DNA from: Methyloceanibacter sp.
GTDB taxonomy: Bacteria > Pseudomonadota > Alphaproteobacteria > Rhizobiales > Methyloligellaceae
Length of the DNA stretch: 56,300 nucleotides
Assembly: GCA_030064755.1 (NCBI GenBank)
Contig: JASJEH010000011.1
Coordinates: 1 to 56,300, forward strand
Direction: 5' to 3'
The stretch's first letter is position 1. Each line of letters starts with the position of its first letter. Of this stretch, positions 1 to 8,534 are shown piece after piece. A program made the translations under genes and the position numbers. A model generated the notes under the pieces. That model was not told the DNA's origin and did not search any database. It saw only the letters and a program-made list of their open reading frames with translations.

Positions 1-1
1 G

Positions 2-43
2 CTCCCCCGGCTGGCCCCTGAGAACCGGGCCGCAAAGACCTAA
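2..43 (+). CDS. Possible 3' end of an upstream gene (phoR?)
   Basis: The reading frame starting at base 2 is open to a TAA at 41-43 and ends ...LPRLAPENRAAKT. A Leu-Pro near the C-terminus is common at the end of histidine kinase ATPase domains, and phoR often lies just upstream of pstC in Rhizobiales. Only 13 codons are visible, and the other frames also close here, so this is a guess from context and not a recognised protein. Confidence 0.2.
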   Translation, partial: LPRLAPENRAAKT

Positions 44-70
44 GAATGACCGACCGAGGGGGGTCGTCGG

Positions 71-1543
71 GTGTCCAGTCTCACCGTACTTGCCATTCTC
101 ATTGGCGCAGGGATCTTGGCCTATTTTATTGGCCGCCTGCGCAGCATTCAGGTCTGTGGGGGTGAGCAGTACAAGCTCCACTCGCGTCCAACGTACCACG
201 GCTACTACCTTGCCATCATGACCGCGCTGCCGGCGATCATCTTGCTCGCAGCATGGAGCATCGCCGAACGACCCGTCACCCGATACGTCGCGATGCAGGA
301 ATTGGGTCCTCGCGTGTTGCAGGGCACCAATGCGCAAAAATCGCTGACGATGAGCGTGGTCGATACGATCGCTCAAGGCCTCCCGCAACTCAGCCCTGAA
401 GAATATGAGGTAGTGCGGAAGGCTCGCCTCGGCTTCGTCACCACCAGTGACGCGCGCGATGTTCTGGGGCGGCACGGTGTGGTTCTCGGATCTGATCCTG
501 ACCGCACGGTGCTCGCTGCTGCGGACGAACTTGCGTCTGCCCGCGCGACCAGCCGTTTTCTGCTACCTATCGCCTGCTTCGGCCTTGCGGGTTTGGGCTT
601 TCTGTGGGGCTACACCCGCATCCGGCCAGAGCTTCGCAGCCGCAATATCACAGAGAGCGTTATTCGATCAGGGCTTTTTGTGGCCTCGACCGTTGCGGTG
701 CTCACCACCGTCGGCATCGTGTTGTCGGTGTTGTTCGAAACCATTCACTTCTTCCAGTACGTCTCGCCCTTTGACTTTCTGTTTGGGACGGTTTGGGACC
801 CGCGCTTTGCCACCGTCGGACAAGCTGAAGGTCAGTTCGGTCTCCTGCCGCTCTTATGGGGTACGTTGTTTATCTCGGCGGTTGCCTTGCTGGTCGCCGT
901 CCCCGTGGGCCTCTTTGCCGCGATCTACATGTCCGAGTATGCCGGCTCTCGAGTGCGCGCTTTCGCAAAACCGGTCCTTGAGATTCTCGCTGGCATCCCA
1001 ACGATCGTTTACGGCTTCTTCGCGCTATCGGTCTTCGGCCCGCTCCTGCGCGATCTCGGCTTCAATATCGGGTTGGAGATCTCCGCGTCGAGTGTGCTGA
1101 CCGCTGGCATTGTTATGGGTGTGATGATCATCCCGTTCGTGTCGTCCCTGTCCGATGACATTATCAATGCGGTGCCGCAGTCGCTCCGTGAGGGCTCATA
1201 CGGGCTTGGCGCGACGCAATCTGAGACAATCAAGAAGGTCATTCTGCCAGCGGCCCTGCCTGGTATCGTCGGCGCCTGCCTACTCGCGGCGTCACGCGCC
1301 ATCGGTGAGACCATGATCGTGGTGTTGGCCGCCGGTATCGCCGCCAATCTCACACTTAACCCATTGGAGCCGGTCACGACGATCACCGTGAAGATTGTCA
1401 GCCAGCTGACGGGTGACCTTGAGTTCAACAGTCCGCAGACCCTGGTGGCCTTCGCACTTGGACTCACGCTGTTCGTCATTACTTTGGCGCTGAACGTCTA
1501 CGCCCTCTACATCGTGCGCAAGTATCGGGAGCAGTACGAATAA
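71..1543 (+). CDS. pstC: Phosphate ABC transporter permease PstC
   Basis: PstC is one of the two inner-membrane permeases of the high-affinity PstSCAB phosphate importer. The 490-residue protein begins with a membrane segment (about residues 3-20). A second hydrophobic stretch and a soluble region follow. The MetI-like permease domain lies in the C-terminal 290 residues, with the typical ...SEYAGSRVRAFAKPVLEIL... cytoplasmic segment and the EAA-type loop REGSYGLGATQSETIKKVIL (about 373-392). It is much longer than E. coli PstC (about 319 residues). The N-terminal extension is usual in alphaproteobacteria. The start is GTG at 71, with a GAGGGGGG ribosome site 7 bases upstream. Its stop overlaps the pstA start by one base, so the two are translationally coupled. 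PhoB control is expected for this operon, but the promoter is outside the window. Confidence 0.96.
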   Translation: MSSLTVLAILIGAGILAYFIGRLRSIQVCGGEQYKLHSRPTYHGYYLAIMTALPAIILLAAWSIAERPVTRYVAMQELGPRVLQGTNAQKSLTMSVVDTIAQGLPQLSPEEYEVVRKARLGFVTTSDARDVLGRHGVVLGSDPDRTVLAAADELASARATSRFLLPIACFGLAGLGFLWGYTRIRPELRSRNITESVIRSGLFVASTVAVLTTVGIVLSVLFETIHFFQYVSPFDFLFGTVWDPRFATVGQAEGQFGLLPLLWGTLFISAVALLVAVPVGLFAAIYMSEYAGSRVRAFAKPVLEILAGIPTIVYGFFALSVFGPLLRDLGFNIGLEISASSVLTAGIVMGVMIIPFVSSLSDDIINAVPQSLREGSYGLGATQSETIKKVILPAALPGIVGACLLAASRAIGETMIVVLAAGIAANLTLNPLEPVTTITVKIVSQLTGDLEFNSPQTLVAFALGLTLFVITLALNVYALYIVRKYREQYE

Positions 1544-2850
1544 TGACCGACCAGACCGCCTCCCTCGCATCCTTCAAGGGCGAAGACGCTCAGAAGAAGT
1601 TGCGCAAACGGCACCGCGCCGAGCGCCGGTTCCGCATGTATGGCATGGCTGCGATCATCTTCGCGGTCGCGTTCTTGATCTTCCTCTTCGGGTCGATCTT
1701 CAGCCAGGGCTGGTCTGCTTTTCTGCAGACCTCCATAAAGTTGCCCGTCGACTTTAGCCAGGAAGTGATCAACCCGTCAGGCAACCCTGCGGACGAAGAA
1801 GAGCTCTTCCGCGCCAACTACGTGAAACTGGCGCGTGAGGCACTCTACGGACAGCTCGGTATCGACCCTAAGGATCGTAAGGTCCGCCGCGACGCCAACC
1901 GGCTCTTGTCGCGTGGGGTTGATGTGCAACTCCGCGACATGGTTCTGCGCGACCCGTCGATCATCGGCACAACACAAGATGTATGGCTCCTCGCAAGCGA
2001 CAATGCGGATGCATTGTTGAAAGGGTCCATCGACCGCGCGACGCCGAGCGACCGCCGTCAAGTCAGTGATCAGCAGATCGGATGGATCGATCAGCTGGTT
2101 GACAAGGGCGATATGAAGAAGCGCTTCAACACCGGCTTGTTCGTGAACGGTGCGTCGAGCAACCCAGAGACTGCTGGCCTTGGCGTTGCGCTGATTGGCT
2201 CGCTCTTCATGATGATCACAGTGGTTCTGCTGGCTGTCCCACTTGGTGTATGCACCGCACTCTACCTTGAGGAATATGCGCCGAAGGGCAAAATATCTGA
2301 CACGATCGAGGTGAACATCAACAACCTCGCTGCCGTGCCATCCATTGTGTTCGGTCTCTTGGGCCTCGCTATGTTCATCAACTTTTTTGGGCTGCCGCGG
2401 TCGGCGTCGTTGGTGGGCGGTCTCGTGCTGACCCTGATGACACTACCCACCATTATCATTACGACGCGAGCCGCGATCCGCGCGGTGCCGCCGTCGATCC
2501 GCGAGGCGGCCCTTGGCGTGGGCGCATCGAAGATGCAGCTCATCGGACACCACATCCTTCCATTGTCCTTGCCAGGCATCTTGACCGGTACGATTATCGG
2601 ATTGGTTCAAGCGTTGGGTGAAACCGCCCCGCTTCTCATGATCGGCATGGTTGCGTTTGTGGTTGATTATCCCAGCAGCCCGCTCGATCCAGCGACTGGT
2701 CTGCCGGTGCAGATCTATATGTGGGCGGCGTCGGCAGAACGCGGGTTCGTGGAGCGGACCGCTGGTGCAACCATGGTGTTGCTGGCCTTCCTGATCGTCA
2801 TGAACAGTTTGGCTGTGTACCTACGAAACAAGTTCGAACGTAAATGGTAA
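1543..2850 (+). CDS. pstA: Phosphate ABC transporter permease PstA
   Basis: This is the second permease subunit of the phosphate importer. The 435-residue protein has a charged cytoplasmic N-terminus rich in Lys/Arg (residues 15-30), a first membrane segment (about 33-55), and a large predicted periplasmic insertion (about 60-210). Five further membrane helices follow in a MetI-like domain, with an EAA-type loop near [20 protein letters not shown]. The periplasmic insertion makes it longer than E. coli PstA (about 296 residues). The long form is common in alphaproteobacteria, and I infer it pairs with the equally long PstC upstream. The ATG at 1543 shares a base with the pstC stop, and the 3' end overlaps the first possible pstB start. 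Confidence 0.96.
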   Translation: MTDQTASLASFKGEDAQKKLRKRHRAERRFRMYGMAAIIFAVAFLIFLFGSIFSQGWSAFLQTSIKLPVDFSQEVINPSGNPADEEELFRANYVKLAREALYGQLGIDPKDRKVRRDANRLLSRGVDVQLRDMVLRDPSIIGTTQDVWLLASDNADALLKGSIDRATPSDRRQVSDQQIGWIDQLVDKGDMKKRFNTGLFVNGASSNPETAGLGVALIGSLFMMITVVLLAVPLGVCTALYLEEYAPKGKISDTIEVNINNLAAVPSIVFGLLGLAMFINFFGLPRSASLVGGLVLTLMTLPTIIITTRAAIRAVPPSIREAALGVGASKMQLIGHHILPLSLPGILTGTIIGLVQALGETAPLLMIGMVAFVVDYPSSPLDPATGLPVQIYMWAASAERGFVERTAGATMVLLAFLIVMNSLAVYLRNKFERKW

Positions 2851-3713
2851 AGGGGACCGAAGCTATGGAGGCGAAAGTGGAAGACAGGCCTGCTACGACG
2901 GTCGAGCAGCCAGCCGGACCCAAGGAGACTGGCGACGCCGCTCCTGCAGGGCTTGGCGAGCTAAAGATGAAAGCGACTGACGTCAACCTGTGGTATGGCG
3001 ACAAGCAGGCGCTTTACGATGTCAATCTCGATATCTTTGGCCAGTCGGTCACGTCCCTCATCGGCCCGTCCGGTTGCGGCAAATCCACATTCATACGGTG
3101 CCTCAATCGCATGAACGATGTAATCGATATCTGCAGAGTTCAGGGCGACATCCGGCTTGACGGCGAAGACATCTATGCGCCTGACGTGGATCCGGTTCAG
3201 CTGCGCGCACGTGTCGGCATGGTCTTTCAGAAGCCGAACCCGTTCCCCAAATCGATCTATGAGAACGTGGCCTATGCCCCGCGTCTCCATGGTCTGTGCG
3301 CCTCGAAGGCCGACATGGACGAGGTTGTCGAAACTAGCCTCATCAAGGCGGGCCTTTGGGAAGAAGTGAAAGATCGCCTGGATCAGCCCGGCACGGGCCT
3401 TTCCGGCGGTCAGCAGCAGCGCCTCTGCATCGCTCGAGCCATCTCGGTGAACCCAGAAGTCCTTCTGATGGACGAGCCCTGCTCAGCCCTCGACCCTATT
3501 GCAACGGCGACGATCGAAACGCTTATCGATGAGCTTAAGGAGAATCTCTGCATTGCGATCGTGACGCACTCGATGCAGCAGGCCGCGCGTGTGTCTCAGC
3601 GTACGGCGTTCTTCCATCTCGGCAAGCTCGTCGAGGTGAATGATACGTCGACGATCTTCACCAATCCGTCCGATCAGCGAACCCAAGACTACGTCACCGG
3701 TAGGTTCGGCTAG
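2844..3713 (+). CDS. pstB: Phosphate ABC transporter ATP-binding protein PstB
   Basis: PstB hydrolyses ATP to drive phosphate import through PstCA and, in known systems, passes uptake status to PhoR via PhoU. Visible motifs are Walker [10 protein letters not shown] (residues 74-82), the Q-loop in [11 protein letters not shown], the signature LSGGQQQRL and Walker B LLMDEP followed by a typical D-loop and a switch His (VTHSMQQ). The first ATG (2844) overlaps the pstA stop by 7 bases. A second in-frame ATG at 2865 has AGGGGA 9 bases upstream and may be the true start, giving 282 residues. The N-terminal 40 residues are low in sequence identity to anything I recognise and precede the ABC core, which starts near [11 protein letters not shown]. 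Confidence 0.97.
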   Translation: MVKGTEAMEAKVEDRPATTVEQPAGPKETGDAAPAGLGELKMKATDVNLWYGDKQALYDVNLDIFGQSVTSLIGPSGCGKSTFIRCLNRMNDVIDICRVQGDIRLDGEDIYAPDVDPVQLRARVGMVFQKPNPFPKSIYENVAYAPRLHGLCASKADMDEVVETSLIKAGLWEEVKDRLDQPGTGLSGGQQQRLCIARAISVNPEVLLMDEPCSALDPIATATIETLIDELKENLCIAIVTHSMQQAARVSQRTAFFHLGKLVEVNDTSTIFTNPSDQRTQDYVTGRFG

Positions 3714-3738
3714 TATCGGCGCTCAGGAGTCCGCCCCC

Positions 3739-4473
3739 ATGGAACAGCAGAACGAACACATCGTCCGGTCCTACGAGGAAGAACTCGCGCTTCTCAACAA
3801 CAAGATCGCCAAGATGGGCGGCCTTGCGGAGAAGGTGCTCGGGCAGTCTTTCGACGCGCTGGACCGGCGCGATCCGGACCTAGCCGCCAGCACGATTGGC
3901 GAGGACGAGGAGATCGATCAGCTTCAACGCGAGATCGAAGAGCAGGCGGTCGTGATGATCGCCCGCCGCCAGCCAATGGCTTACGACCTTCGGCAAATCA
4001 TGGCTGCCTTGCGTATCTCGGCGGACCTTGAGCGGATCGGCGACCTTGGCAAGAATATCGCCAAGCGCGCCGTCGCGGTGGTGACCGAGCAGCAGCCGAA
4101 GCAGCTCATGCTTGGCCTCAAGCATATGGGTGAACTGTCCCTGAATCAGCTCAAGGAAGTGCTGGACGCGTTCATCGAGCGCGACGCGGAGCGGGCCTTG
4201 AACGTCTGGTACAAGGACGAGGAAATCGACGCGATGTACAACTCGCTGTTTCGTGAGCTCCTCACCTACATGATGGAGGATCCGCGGAACATCGGCCTTT
4301 GCACACATCTGCTCTTCGGCGCCAAGAACATCGAGCGCGTTGGTGACCACGCGACCAACATTGCTGAGACGGTCTATTACCTTGTACACGGCCGGCCGAT
4401 CACGGATCAGCGCCCAAAAGGCGATACGACCAGTTCGACGGCGTACACGTCATTGAGAAGCACGTCCTTCTAG
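3739..4473 (+). CDS. phoU: Phosphate transport system regulator PhoU
   Basis: PhoU is a cytoplasmic helical-bundle protein that links PstB activity to PhoR and keeps the Pho regulon repressed under phosphate sufficiency. The 244-residue protein has two PhoU repeats. Each carries the hallmark helix with an ERIGD-type metal-binding motif: DLERIGDLGKNIAKR in the first repeat and NIERVGDHATNIAE in the second. The start is ATG 3739. An open frame extends upstream to 3640 but runs through the end of pstB in another frame and has no PhoU similarity. The gene lies 25 bases after pstB. The C-terminal 20 residues are Ser/Thr-rich and non-conserved. Confidence 0.96.
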   Translation: MEQQNEHIVRSYEEELALLNNKIAKMGGLAEKVLGQSFDALDRRDPDLAASTIGEDEEIDQLQREIEEQAVVMIARRQPMAYDLRQIMAALRISADLERIGDLGKNIAKRAVAVVTEQQPKQLMLGLKHMGELSLNQLKEVLDAFIERDAERALNVWYKDEEIDAMYNSLFRELLTYMMEDPRNIGLCTHLLFGAKNIERVGDHATNIAETVYYLVHGRPITDQRPKGDTTSSTAYTSLRSTSF

Positions 4474-4489
4474 CGGGCCGGTGAGCAGC

Positions 4490-5197
4490 ATGAGCGCTGG
4501 AGCGAAAGTGTTGGTTGTGGAGGATGAGGAGCCGCTTGCTCTTCTCCTGCGCTACAATCTTGAGGCGGAAGGTTTCGCCGTCGATGTCGTTCATCGTGGT
4601 GACGAGGCTGAGGTTGCGATTGCGGAAAACTCGCCGGACCTGATCGTCCTCGATTGGATGTTGCCCGGTATTTCAGGACTTGAGCTTTGCAGGCGTCTCC
4701 GCACCGGCAAGGAGTCGCGCACTATTCCAATCATCCTGTTGACGGCGCGCAGTGAGGAGAACGACCGGATTCGTGGCCTCACCACGGGCGCGGACGATTA
4801 TGTGGTGAAGCCCTTCTCGCTGCCGGAACTCATGGCGCGCGTGCGTGCCATTTTGCGGCGTACCAGCCCTGAGCGGATCGCGTCGGTTCTATCTGTTGGA
4901 GACATCGAACTCGATCGCGAGTCCCATCGGGTCACACGCAATGGCCGTCAGGTCCATTTGGGGCCGACGGAGTTTCGGCTATTGGAGTTCCTGATGCAGA
5001 GCCCTGGCCGCGTGTTTAGTCGCGCGCAGCTGCTCGACGGCGTGTGGGGACGCAACGTCTACGTCGATGAGCGAACCGTAGATGTACATATCGGCCGGTT
5101 GCGGAAAGCCATGATGCGCGGCAGCGAACGTGACCCGGTTCGGACTGTGCGCGGCGCCGGCTACGCCTTCTCGGACAAGTTGGAAGAAACGGCCTAG
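4490..5197 (+). CDS. phoB: Phosphate regulon response regulator PhoB
   Basis: This is an OmpR-family response regulator that, when phosphorylated by PhoR, activates phosphate-starvation genes. The receiver domain (residues 1-125) shows the acidic pocket E11/D12, phospho-acceptor D55 in LIVLDWMLPG, T85 and K107 in VVKPF. The C-terminal winged-helix DNA-binding domain (about 130-232) includes GPTEFRLLEFLM, RVFSRAQLLDGVWG and RTVDVHIGRLRKA, as in E. coli PhoB. I prefer ATG 4490 over the in-frame GTG at 4481 because GGTGAG sits at a good distance from it and PhoB proteins usually begin close to KVLVVEDE. phoU ends 16 bases upstream, so phoB is probably the last gene of the pst operon. Confidence 0.95.
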   Translation: MSAGAKVLVVEDEEPLALLLRYNLEAEGFAVDVVHRGDEAEVAIAENSPDLIVLDWMLPGISGLELCRRLRTGKESRTIPIILLTARSEENDRIRGLTTGADDYVVKPFSLPELMARVRAILRRTSPERIASVLSVGDIELDRESHRVTRNGRQVHLGPTEFRLLEFLMQSPGRVFSRAQLLDGVWGRNVYVDERTVDVHIGRLRKAMMRGSERDPVRTVRGAGYAFSDKLEETA

Positions 5198-5229
5198 ACC
5201 CGCTCGGCTCATTCTGAGACCGAAAGAAG

Positions 5230-5256
5230 GAAGGCGCCAGTTGTGGTGGCGCCTTC
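5230..5256. terminator. Bidirectional intrinsic terminator between phoB and gcrA
   Basis: A perfect 10-bp stem (GAAGGCGCCA, 5230-5239, with TGGCGCCTTC, 5247-5256) closes a 7-base loop. It is followed by a T-rich run on the plus side. On the minus side the flank read in that direction is CTTCTTTC. It lies 33 bases after the phoB stop and 29 bases after the convergent gcrA stop, so it can serve both. Confidence 0.75.
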
Positions 5257-5284
5257 TGTTGTGTCTGGGACGGGAAAGAGAGGC

Positions 5285-5797
5285 TCAGCCACCGGCTGAG
5301 CGCTTCTCCCGCCGCCGCGCCTGTACCGGCTGAAACGCCATGCGGGAATGATACTCGCAGTATGGCGAAGAGCCGGACTTCTTGCGCCCGCAAAAATGAA
5401 AGTCCTCATCGGTGGGATCGCCGATCGGCCATTTACACATGCAGTCCTTCAACGTCAGGATGCTGGCGCGCTCATGGAGCGGGATCACCAGTTCCTCGAC
5501 GGGAGCCGGCGCTGGAGCCGCCTCGAACTCTTCTTCGAAGGTCGGCTTTAGCGCGACATTGCCCCGGGTCCCAAAGGTAATCGACGGTGCCCTGTTTTGC
5601 CGCGGTGCATGATTGCGTCGTGGACGGGGGACACTAGACCGAGACGTGGTCGCGCGTCCCGAAAGGCCTAGCCGGTGCACCTTGCCGATCACCGCGTTGC
5701 GAGTCACGCCGCCTAAGCGACCCGCAATCTGGCTCGCGCTTAGCCCTTCGGACCATAGCTTCTTCAGCAGATCTACTCTTTCGTCAGTCCAAGCCAT
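5285..5797 (-). CDS. gcrA: Cell-cycle transcriptional regulator GcrA
   Basis: GcrA is an alphaproteobacterial cell-cycle regulator that binds sigma-70 RNA polymerase and stimulates promoters carrying CcrM-methylated GANTC sites. The 170-residue protein starts MAWTDERVDLLKKLWSEGLS, the diagnostic N-terminal DNA-binding helix-turn-helix, followed by SASQIAGRLGG and TRNAVIGKVHRLGLSGR. The middle is a basic, low-complexity linker (about 48-80). The C-terminal polymerase-binding module contains the conserved CMCKWPIGDP and FHFCGRKKSGSSPYCEYHSRMA (Cys-rich) stretch. The start ATG has GAGGAG 11 bases upstream. Two GANTC sites lie just upstream of this gene (see the separate entry). It is convergent to phoB, with a shared terminator. 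Confidence 0.97.
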   Translation of the reverse strand: MAWTDERVDLLKKLWSEGLSASQIAGRLGGVTRNAVIGKVHRLGLSGRATTSRSSVPRPRRNHAPRQNRAPSITFGTRGNVALKPTFEEEFEAAPAPAPVEELVIPLHERASILTLKDCMCKWPIGDPTDEDFHFCGRKKSGSSPYCEYHSRMAFQPVQARRREKRSAGG

Positions 5798-5820
5798 TGT
5801 TTTTCGGCCTCCTCAGTTTG

Positions 5821-5831
5821 GACTCAGATTC
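5821..5831. promoter_or_regulatory. Paired GANTC (CcrM) sites upstream of gcrA
   Basis: GACTC (5821-5825) and GATTC (5827-5831) are separated by a single base, 24-34 bases upstream of the gcrA ATG. GANTC is the CcrM methylation site and the sequence element through which GcrA acts. The position suggests methylation-dependent autoregulation. Methylation itself cannot be seen here. Confidence 0.5.
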
Positions 5832-6139
5832 CACCCGTCGTGAGAGACGGTATTTTTTCGCGATACTCGGATTTACTGCTGAGAAATGACCGCCCGGAGG
5901 TCCAGCGTGCCTACGACATCTGGTGGCCGAGCGGTTATTACCCTACTAAGGCCGGTAGAAACCGACAAGCGTCCGCCACGCTTGTGTGCCTCGTTTTCCA
6001 CCGGAACGATGTGATTCTGCCATCACTGCGGGCTGAGCACAAACCCAGCCGTTGATAGAAGCGTGGAGAAACTTTGGATAAGCAGGTCATAACGACAGAT
6101 TGACTCAGGTGTGGTGCAGACCTAACACTTTGACAATGC
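5832..6139. other. Divergent intergenic region gcrA/argD
   Basis: I see no convincing gene in this stretch. A 71-codon frame on the plus strand (5840-6055) has no ribosome site or family resemblance. Promoters for gcrA (leftward) and argD (rightward) must lie here, but I cannot assign clear -35/-10 pairs. A TTGACA is present at 6130-6135 without a matching -10. Two further GANTC sites occur (GATTC near 6012 and GACTC at 6102-6106). Confidence 0.4.
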
Positions 6140-6170
6140 TTGCCGCCGCCGCTTGGCGGCAATTTTGTTT
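6140..6170 (+). terminator. Terminator-like hairpin in the argD leader
   Basis: TTGCCGCC (6140-6147) pairs perfectly with GGCGGCAA (6155-6162) around a 7-base loop and is followed directly by TTTTGTTT (6163-6170). This is an intrinsic-terminator shape on the plus strand ending 18 bases before the argD ATG. No plus-strand gene precedes it (gcrA runs the other way), so it is either an attenuator for argD or the end of an unrecognised short transcript. Confidence 0.55.
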
Positions 6171-6188
6171 CAAACACACGGAACTTTC

Positions 6189-7361
6189 ATGTCGGCTCTA
6201 CTTCCGACCTATGCTCGCAGCGATTTGTCCTTCGCGCGGGGCGAGGGCGCCTTTCTCTTCGACGAGAGCGGCGAGCGTTATCTCGACTTCTCGAGCGGGA
6301 TTGCGGTCACCGCGCTTGGACATGCGCATCCGCGTCTGTTGGAGGCCTTAAACGAGCAAGCGCAAAAGGTCTGGCATGTGTCGAACCTGTACGGCATCGC
6401 CGAACAGGAGCGCCTCGGGCGGCGGCTCTGCGAGGCAACCTTCGCCGATCGCGTGTTCTTCGCAAACTCCGGCGCCGAGGCGGTGGAGGCGGCGATCAAG
6501 TGCGCGCGCCGCTATCACTTCGCCAATGGTGCGCCGGAACGCTACCGGCTCATTACCTTCGAAGGCGCTTTCCACGGACGGACGCTGGCGACAATCGCGG
6601 CAGGCGGTCAGGCCAAACACTTGGAAGGCTTTGGTCCGCCGGTTGATGGATTTGATCAGGTCGCGGGTTTCGACATCGATGCGGTCAAGGGCGCCATCAC
6701 CGAAGAGACGGCGGGTGTGCTGCTGGAACCCATCATGGGCGAAGGCGGGATGCGCGAAGCGCCGTACCGCTTCCTGCAGGAGCTACGCACCCTGTGTGAC
6801 GAGCACGGTCTTCTGCTGGTCTTTGACGAGGTCCAGTCTGGCGTTGGCCGGACCGGTCGCCTCTACGCCCATGAATGGGCCGAGATCACGCCCGACATCA
6901 TGTCCTCCGCAAAAGGTTTGGGCGGCGGGTTTCCCGTTGGCGCATGTCTCACCACGGAAGTGGTCGGCCAGGCCATGGTCCCTGGCACGCATGGCTCCAC
7001 CTTCGGCGGGAACCCTCTGGCCATGGCCGTCGGCAATGCCCTGCTCGATGTGGTTCTTGAGCCTGGCTTTCTCGAACATGTCGCGCAAATGGGCTTAAAG
7101 TTGAAGCAGCGGCTTGCTGGTATTGCCGATGAGCACAACGAAATCATCGCCGAGGTTCGGGGCCAGGGACTCATGACGGGACTACAGTGCAAGCCTCAGA
7201 ATACGCATCTCGTTTCGGCGCTGCGTGAGCGGGGTCTGCTGACAGTTCCGGCTGGCGACAATGTCGTGCGGTTGCTGCCACCGCTTATTGTCGAAGAGGA
7301 AGAGATCGATCTCGCCACCCGCACTATTGACGCCGCATGCGCCTCCCTAAGGTCCAGCTAG
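6189..7361 (+). CDS. argD: Acetylornithine aminotransferase ArgD
   Basis: This PLP-dependent class III aminotransferase converts N-acetylglutamate semialdehyde to N-acetylornithine in arginine synthesis. Many ArgD enzymes also act on succinyl-diaminopimelate in lysine synthesis. With the start at ATG 6189 the protein has 390 residues, the usual size. Visible features are the GHAHPRL segment near residue 48, [15 protein letters not shown] (PLP phosphate region, about 93-107), GAFHGRT, the DEVQSG cofactor-binding Asp and the Schiff-base Lys in [12 protein letters not shown] (about K242). Residues upstream of 6189 in the same frame would need a TTG start inside a hairpin and are not conserved. 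It is followed by argF and hslO on the same strand. Confidence 0.95.
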   Translation: MSALLPTYARSDLSFARGEGAFLFDESGERYLDFSSGIAVTALGHAHPRLLEALNEQAQKVWHVSNLYGIAEQERLGRRLCEATFADRVFFANSGAEAVEAAIKCARRYHFANGAPERYRLITFEGAFHGRTLATIAAGGQAKHLEGFGPPVDGFDQVAGFDIDAVKGAITEETAGVLLEPIMGEGGMREAPYRFLQELRTLCDEHGLLLVFDEVQSGVGRTGRLYAHEWAEITPDIMSSAKGLGGGFPVGACLTTEVVGQAMVPGTHGSTFGGNPLAMAVGNALLDVVLEPGFLEHVAQMGLKLKQRLAGIADEHNEIIAEVRGQGLMTGLQCKPQNTHLVSALRERGLLTVPAGDNVVRLLPPLIVEEEEIDLATRTIDAACASLRSS

Positions 7362-7403
7362 GCCTCCATCGTTTCAGCCTTACGCCTCCAAGAAAACACC
7401 TCT

Positions 7404-8534
7404 ATGCCTCCGACGCCTTCCCATTTTCTCGACATCGATGCACTGGACTCAGCGACGCTGCGCGCCATCATCGACACAGCCGCCGCGCTCAAGAAGGCGC
7501 GAAGGGTCCCCAAGGCGCTTGCGGCACCCGAGGGGGCCGTGCTGGCCATGATTTTCGAGAAGCCGTCCACGCGGACGCGCGTTTCCTTCGAGATAGCCAT
7601 GCATCAGCTTGGCGGGTCGGCCATCGTGTTGAACGCACAGGACATGCAGCTCGGCCGCGGCGAGACAATCGGCGATACGGCGCGGGTCCTCTCGCGCTAC
7701 GTCGATGCGATCATGTTGCGTACGGGCCCGCATCAGGGGCTGCTCGAGTTTGCCAACTTTGCCAGCATTCCGGTGATCAACGCGCTAACGGACCGGTCCC
7801 ATCCCTGTCAGATCATGGCGGACATCCTGACCTTCGAGGAACATAAGGGCCCCATCAAAGGGCGCATTGTCGCGTGGCTCGGCGATGCGAACAACGTGGC
7901 GACCTCTTGGGTCCATGCCGCTGCACGGTTCGGCTTTACATTGCGCATGGCCAGTCCGCCGGACTTCGCGCCCCGTGCCGATCTCCTGGCTTGGGCACGC
8001 GCAGAGGGTGCCACGGTCGAAGTCATGGAGGATGCGCAGGCGGCGGCCAGAGGCGCCGACTGCATCGTCACCGACACCTGGGTCTCCATGGGCGACAAGG
8101 ATGTGGAGGCACGCAGGAGTGCCCTTGAGCCATTCCGGGTCGATGAGGGGCTGATGGCGCTGGCCAAGCCCGACGCGATTTTTATGCACTGCCTTCCCGC
8201 CCATCGCGGCGACGAAGTCACCGATGCGGTCATGGACGGCCCCCAGTCGGTGGTTTGGGATGAGGCCGAGAACCGGCTCCATGCGCAAAAGGCGATCCTG
8301 ACCTGGTGCCTCAACAACAGACGTCTGGCCGCTCGGCCGGCAGCGAAAGCGAAGACTCCGCGCAAGACCATTTCGGCCAAGAAGGTCGCTGCGACGGAGA
8401 GGAAGGCTGCCACCAAGAGCAAGAGAGTGACGGTCAAGAAAAGACCCACGACCAAAAGGTCTGCGGCGCTGAAGAAGGCTGCCCGCAAGAAAGTGCCTGG
8501 GAAGAAGAACCCAAAACGCGGAGGCAAGCGGTGA
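7404..8534 (+). CDS. argF: Ornithine carbamoyltransferase ArgF with a lysine-rich C-terminal tail
   Basis: ArgF makes citrulline from ornithine and carbamoyl phosphate. The catalytic core (about residues 1-305) shows the carbamoyl-phosphate loop FEKPSTRTR, the HPCQIMAD motif, the ornithine-binding DTWVSMGD segment and the catalytic HCLPAHRG. The family normally ends near the ILTWCLNNR segment. Here another 65-70 residues follow, made almost entirely of Lys, Arg, Ala, Thr and Pro (for example [19 protein letters not shown] and [19 protein letters not shown]). This tail looks like histone H1-like or AlgP-type tails. The tail is encoded before the stop and overlaps the hslO start by 4 bases. Its function is unknown to me. 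Nucleic-acid or polyphosphate binding are inferences from charge only. Confidence 0.94.
   Translation: MPPTPSHFLDIDALDSATLRAIIDTAAALKKARRVPKALAAPEGAVLAMIFEKPSTRTRVSFEIAMHQLGGSAIVLNAQDMQLGRGETIGDTARVLSRYVDAIMLRTGPHQGLLEFANFASIPVINALTDRSHPCQIMADILTFEEHKGPIKGRIVAWLGDANNVATSWVHAAARFGFTLRMASPPDFAPRADLLAWARAEGATVEVMEDAQAAARGADCIVTDTWVSMGDKDVEARRSALEPFRVDEGLMALAKPDAIFMHCLPAHRGDEVTDAVMDGPQSVVWDEAENRLHAQKAILTWCLNNRRLAARPAAKAKTPRKTISAKKVAATERKAATKSKRVTVKKRPTTKRSAALKKAARKKVPGKKNPKRGGKR

Noticed and set aside
5921-5940. D-arm-like GGTGGCCGAGCGGTTA, recalling a Ser/Leu tRNA
   Set aside because: No acceptor stem, anticodon arm or T-loop can be paired around it, so it is not a tRNA gene.
8306-8530. 75-codon N-terminal extension of HslO
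   Set aside because: It reads the argF lysine-rich tail in another frame and has no Hsp33 similarity. The GTG at 8531 is the natural start.
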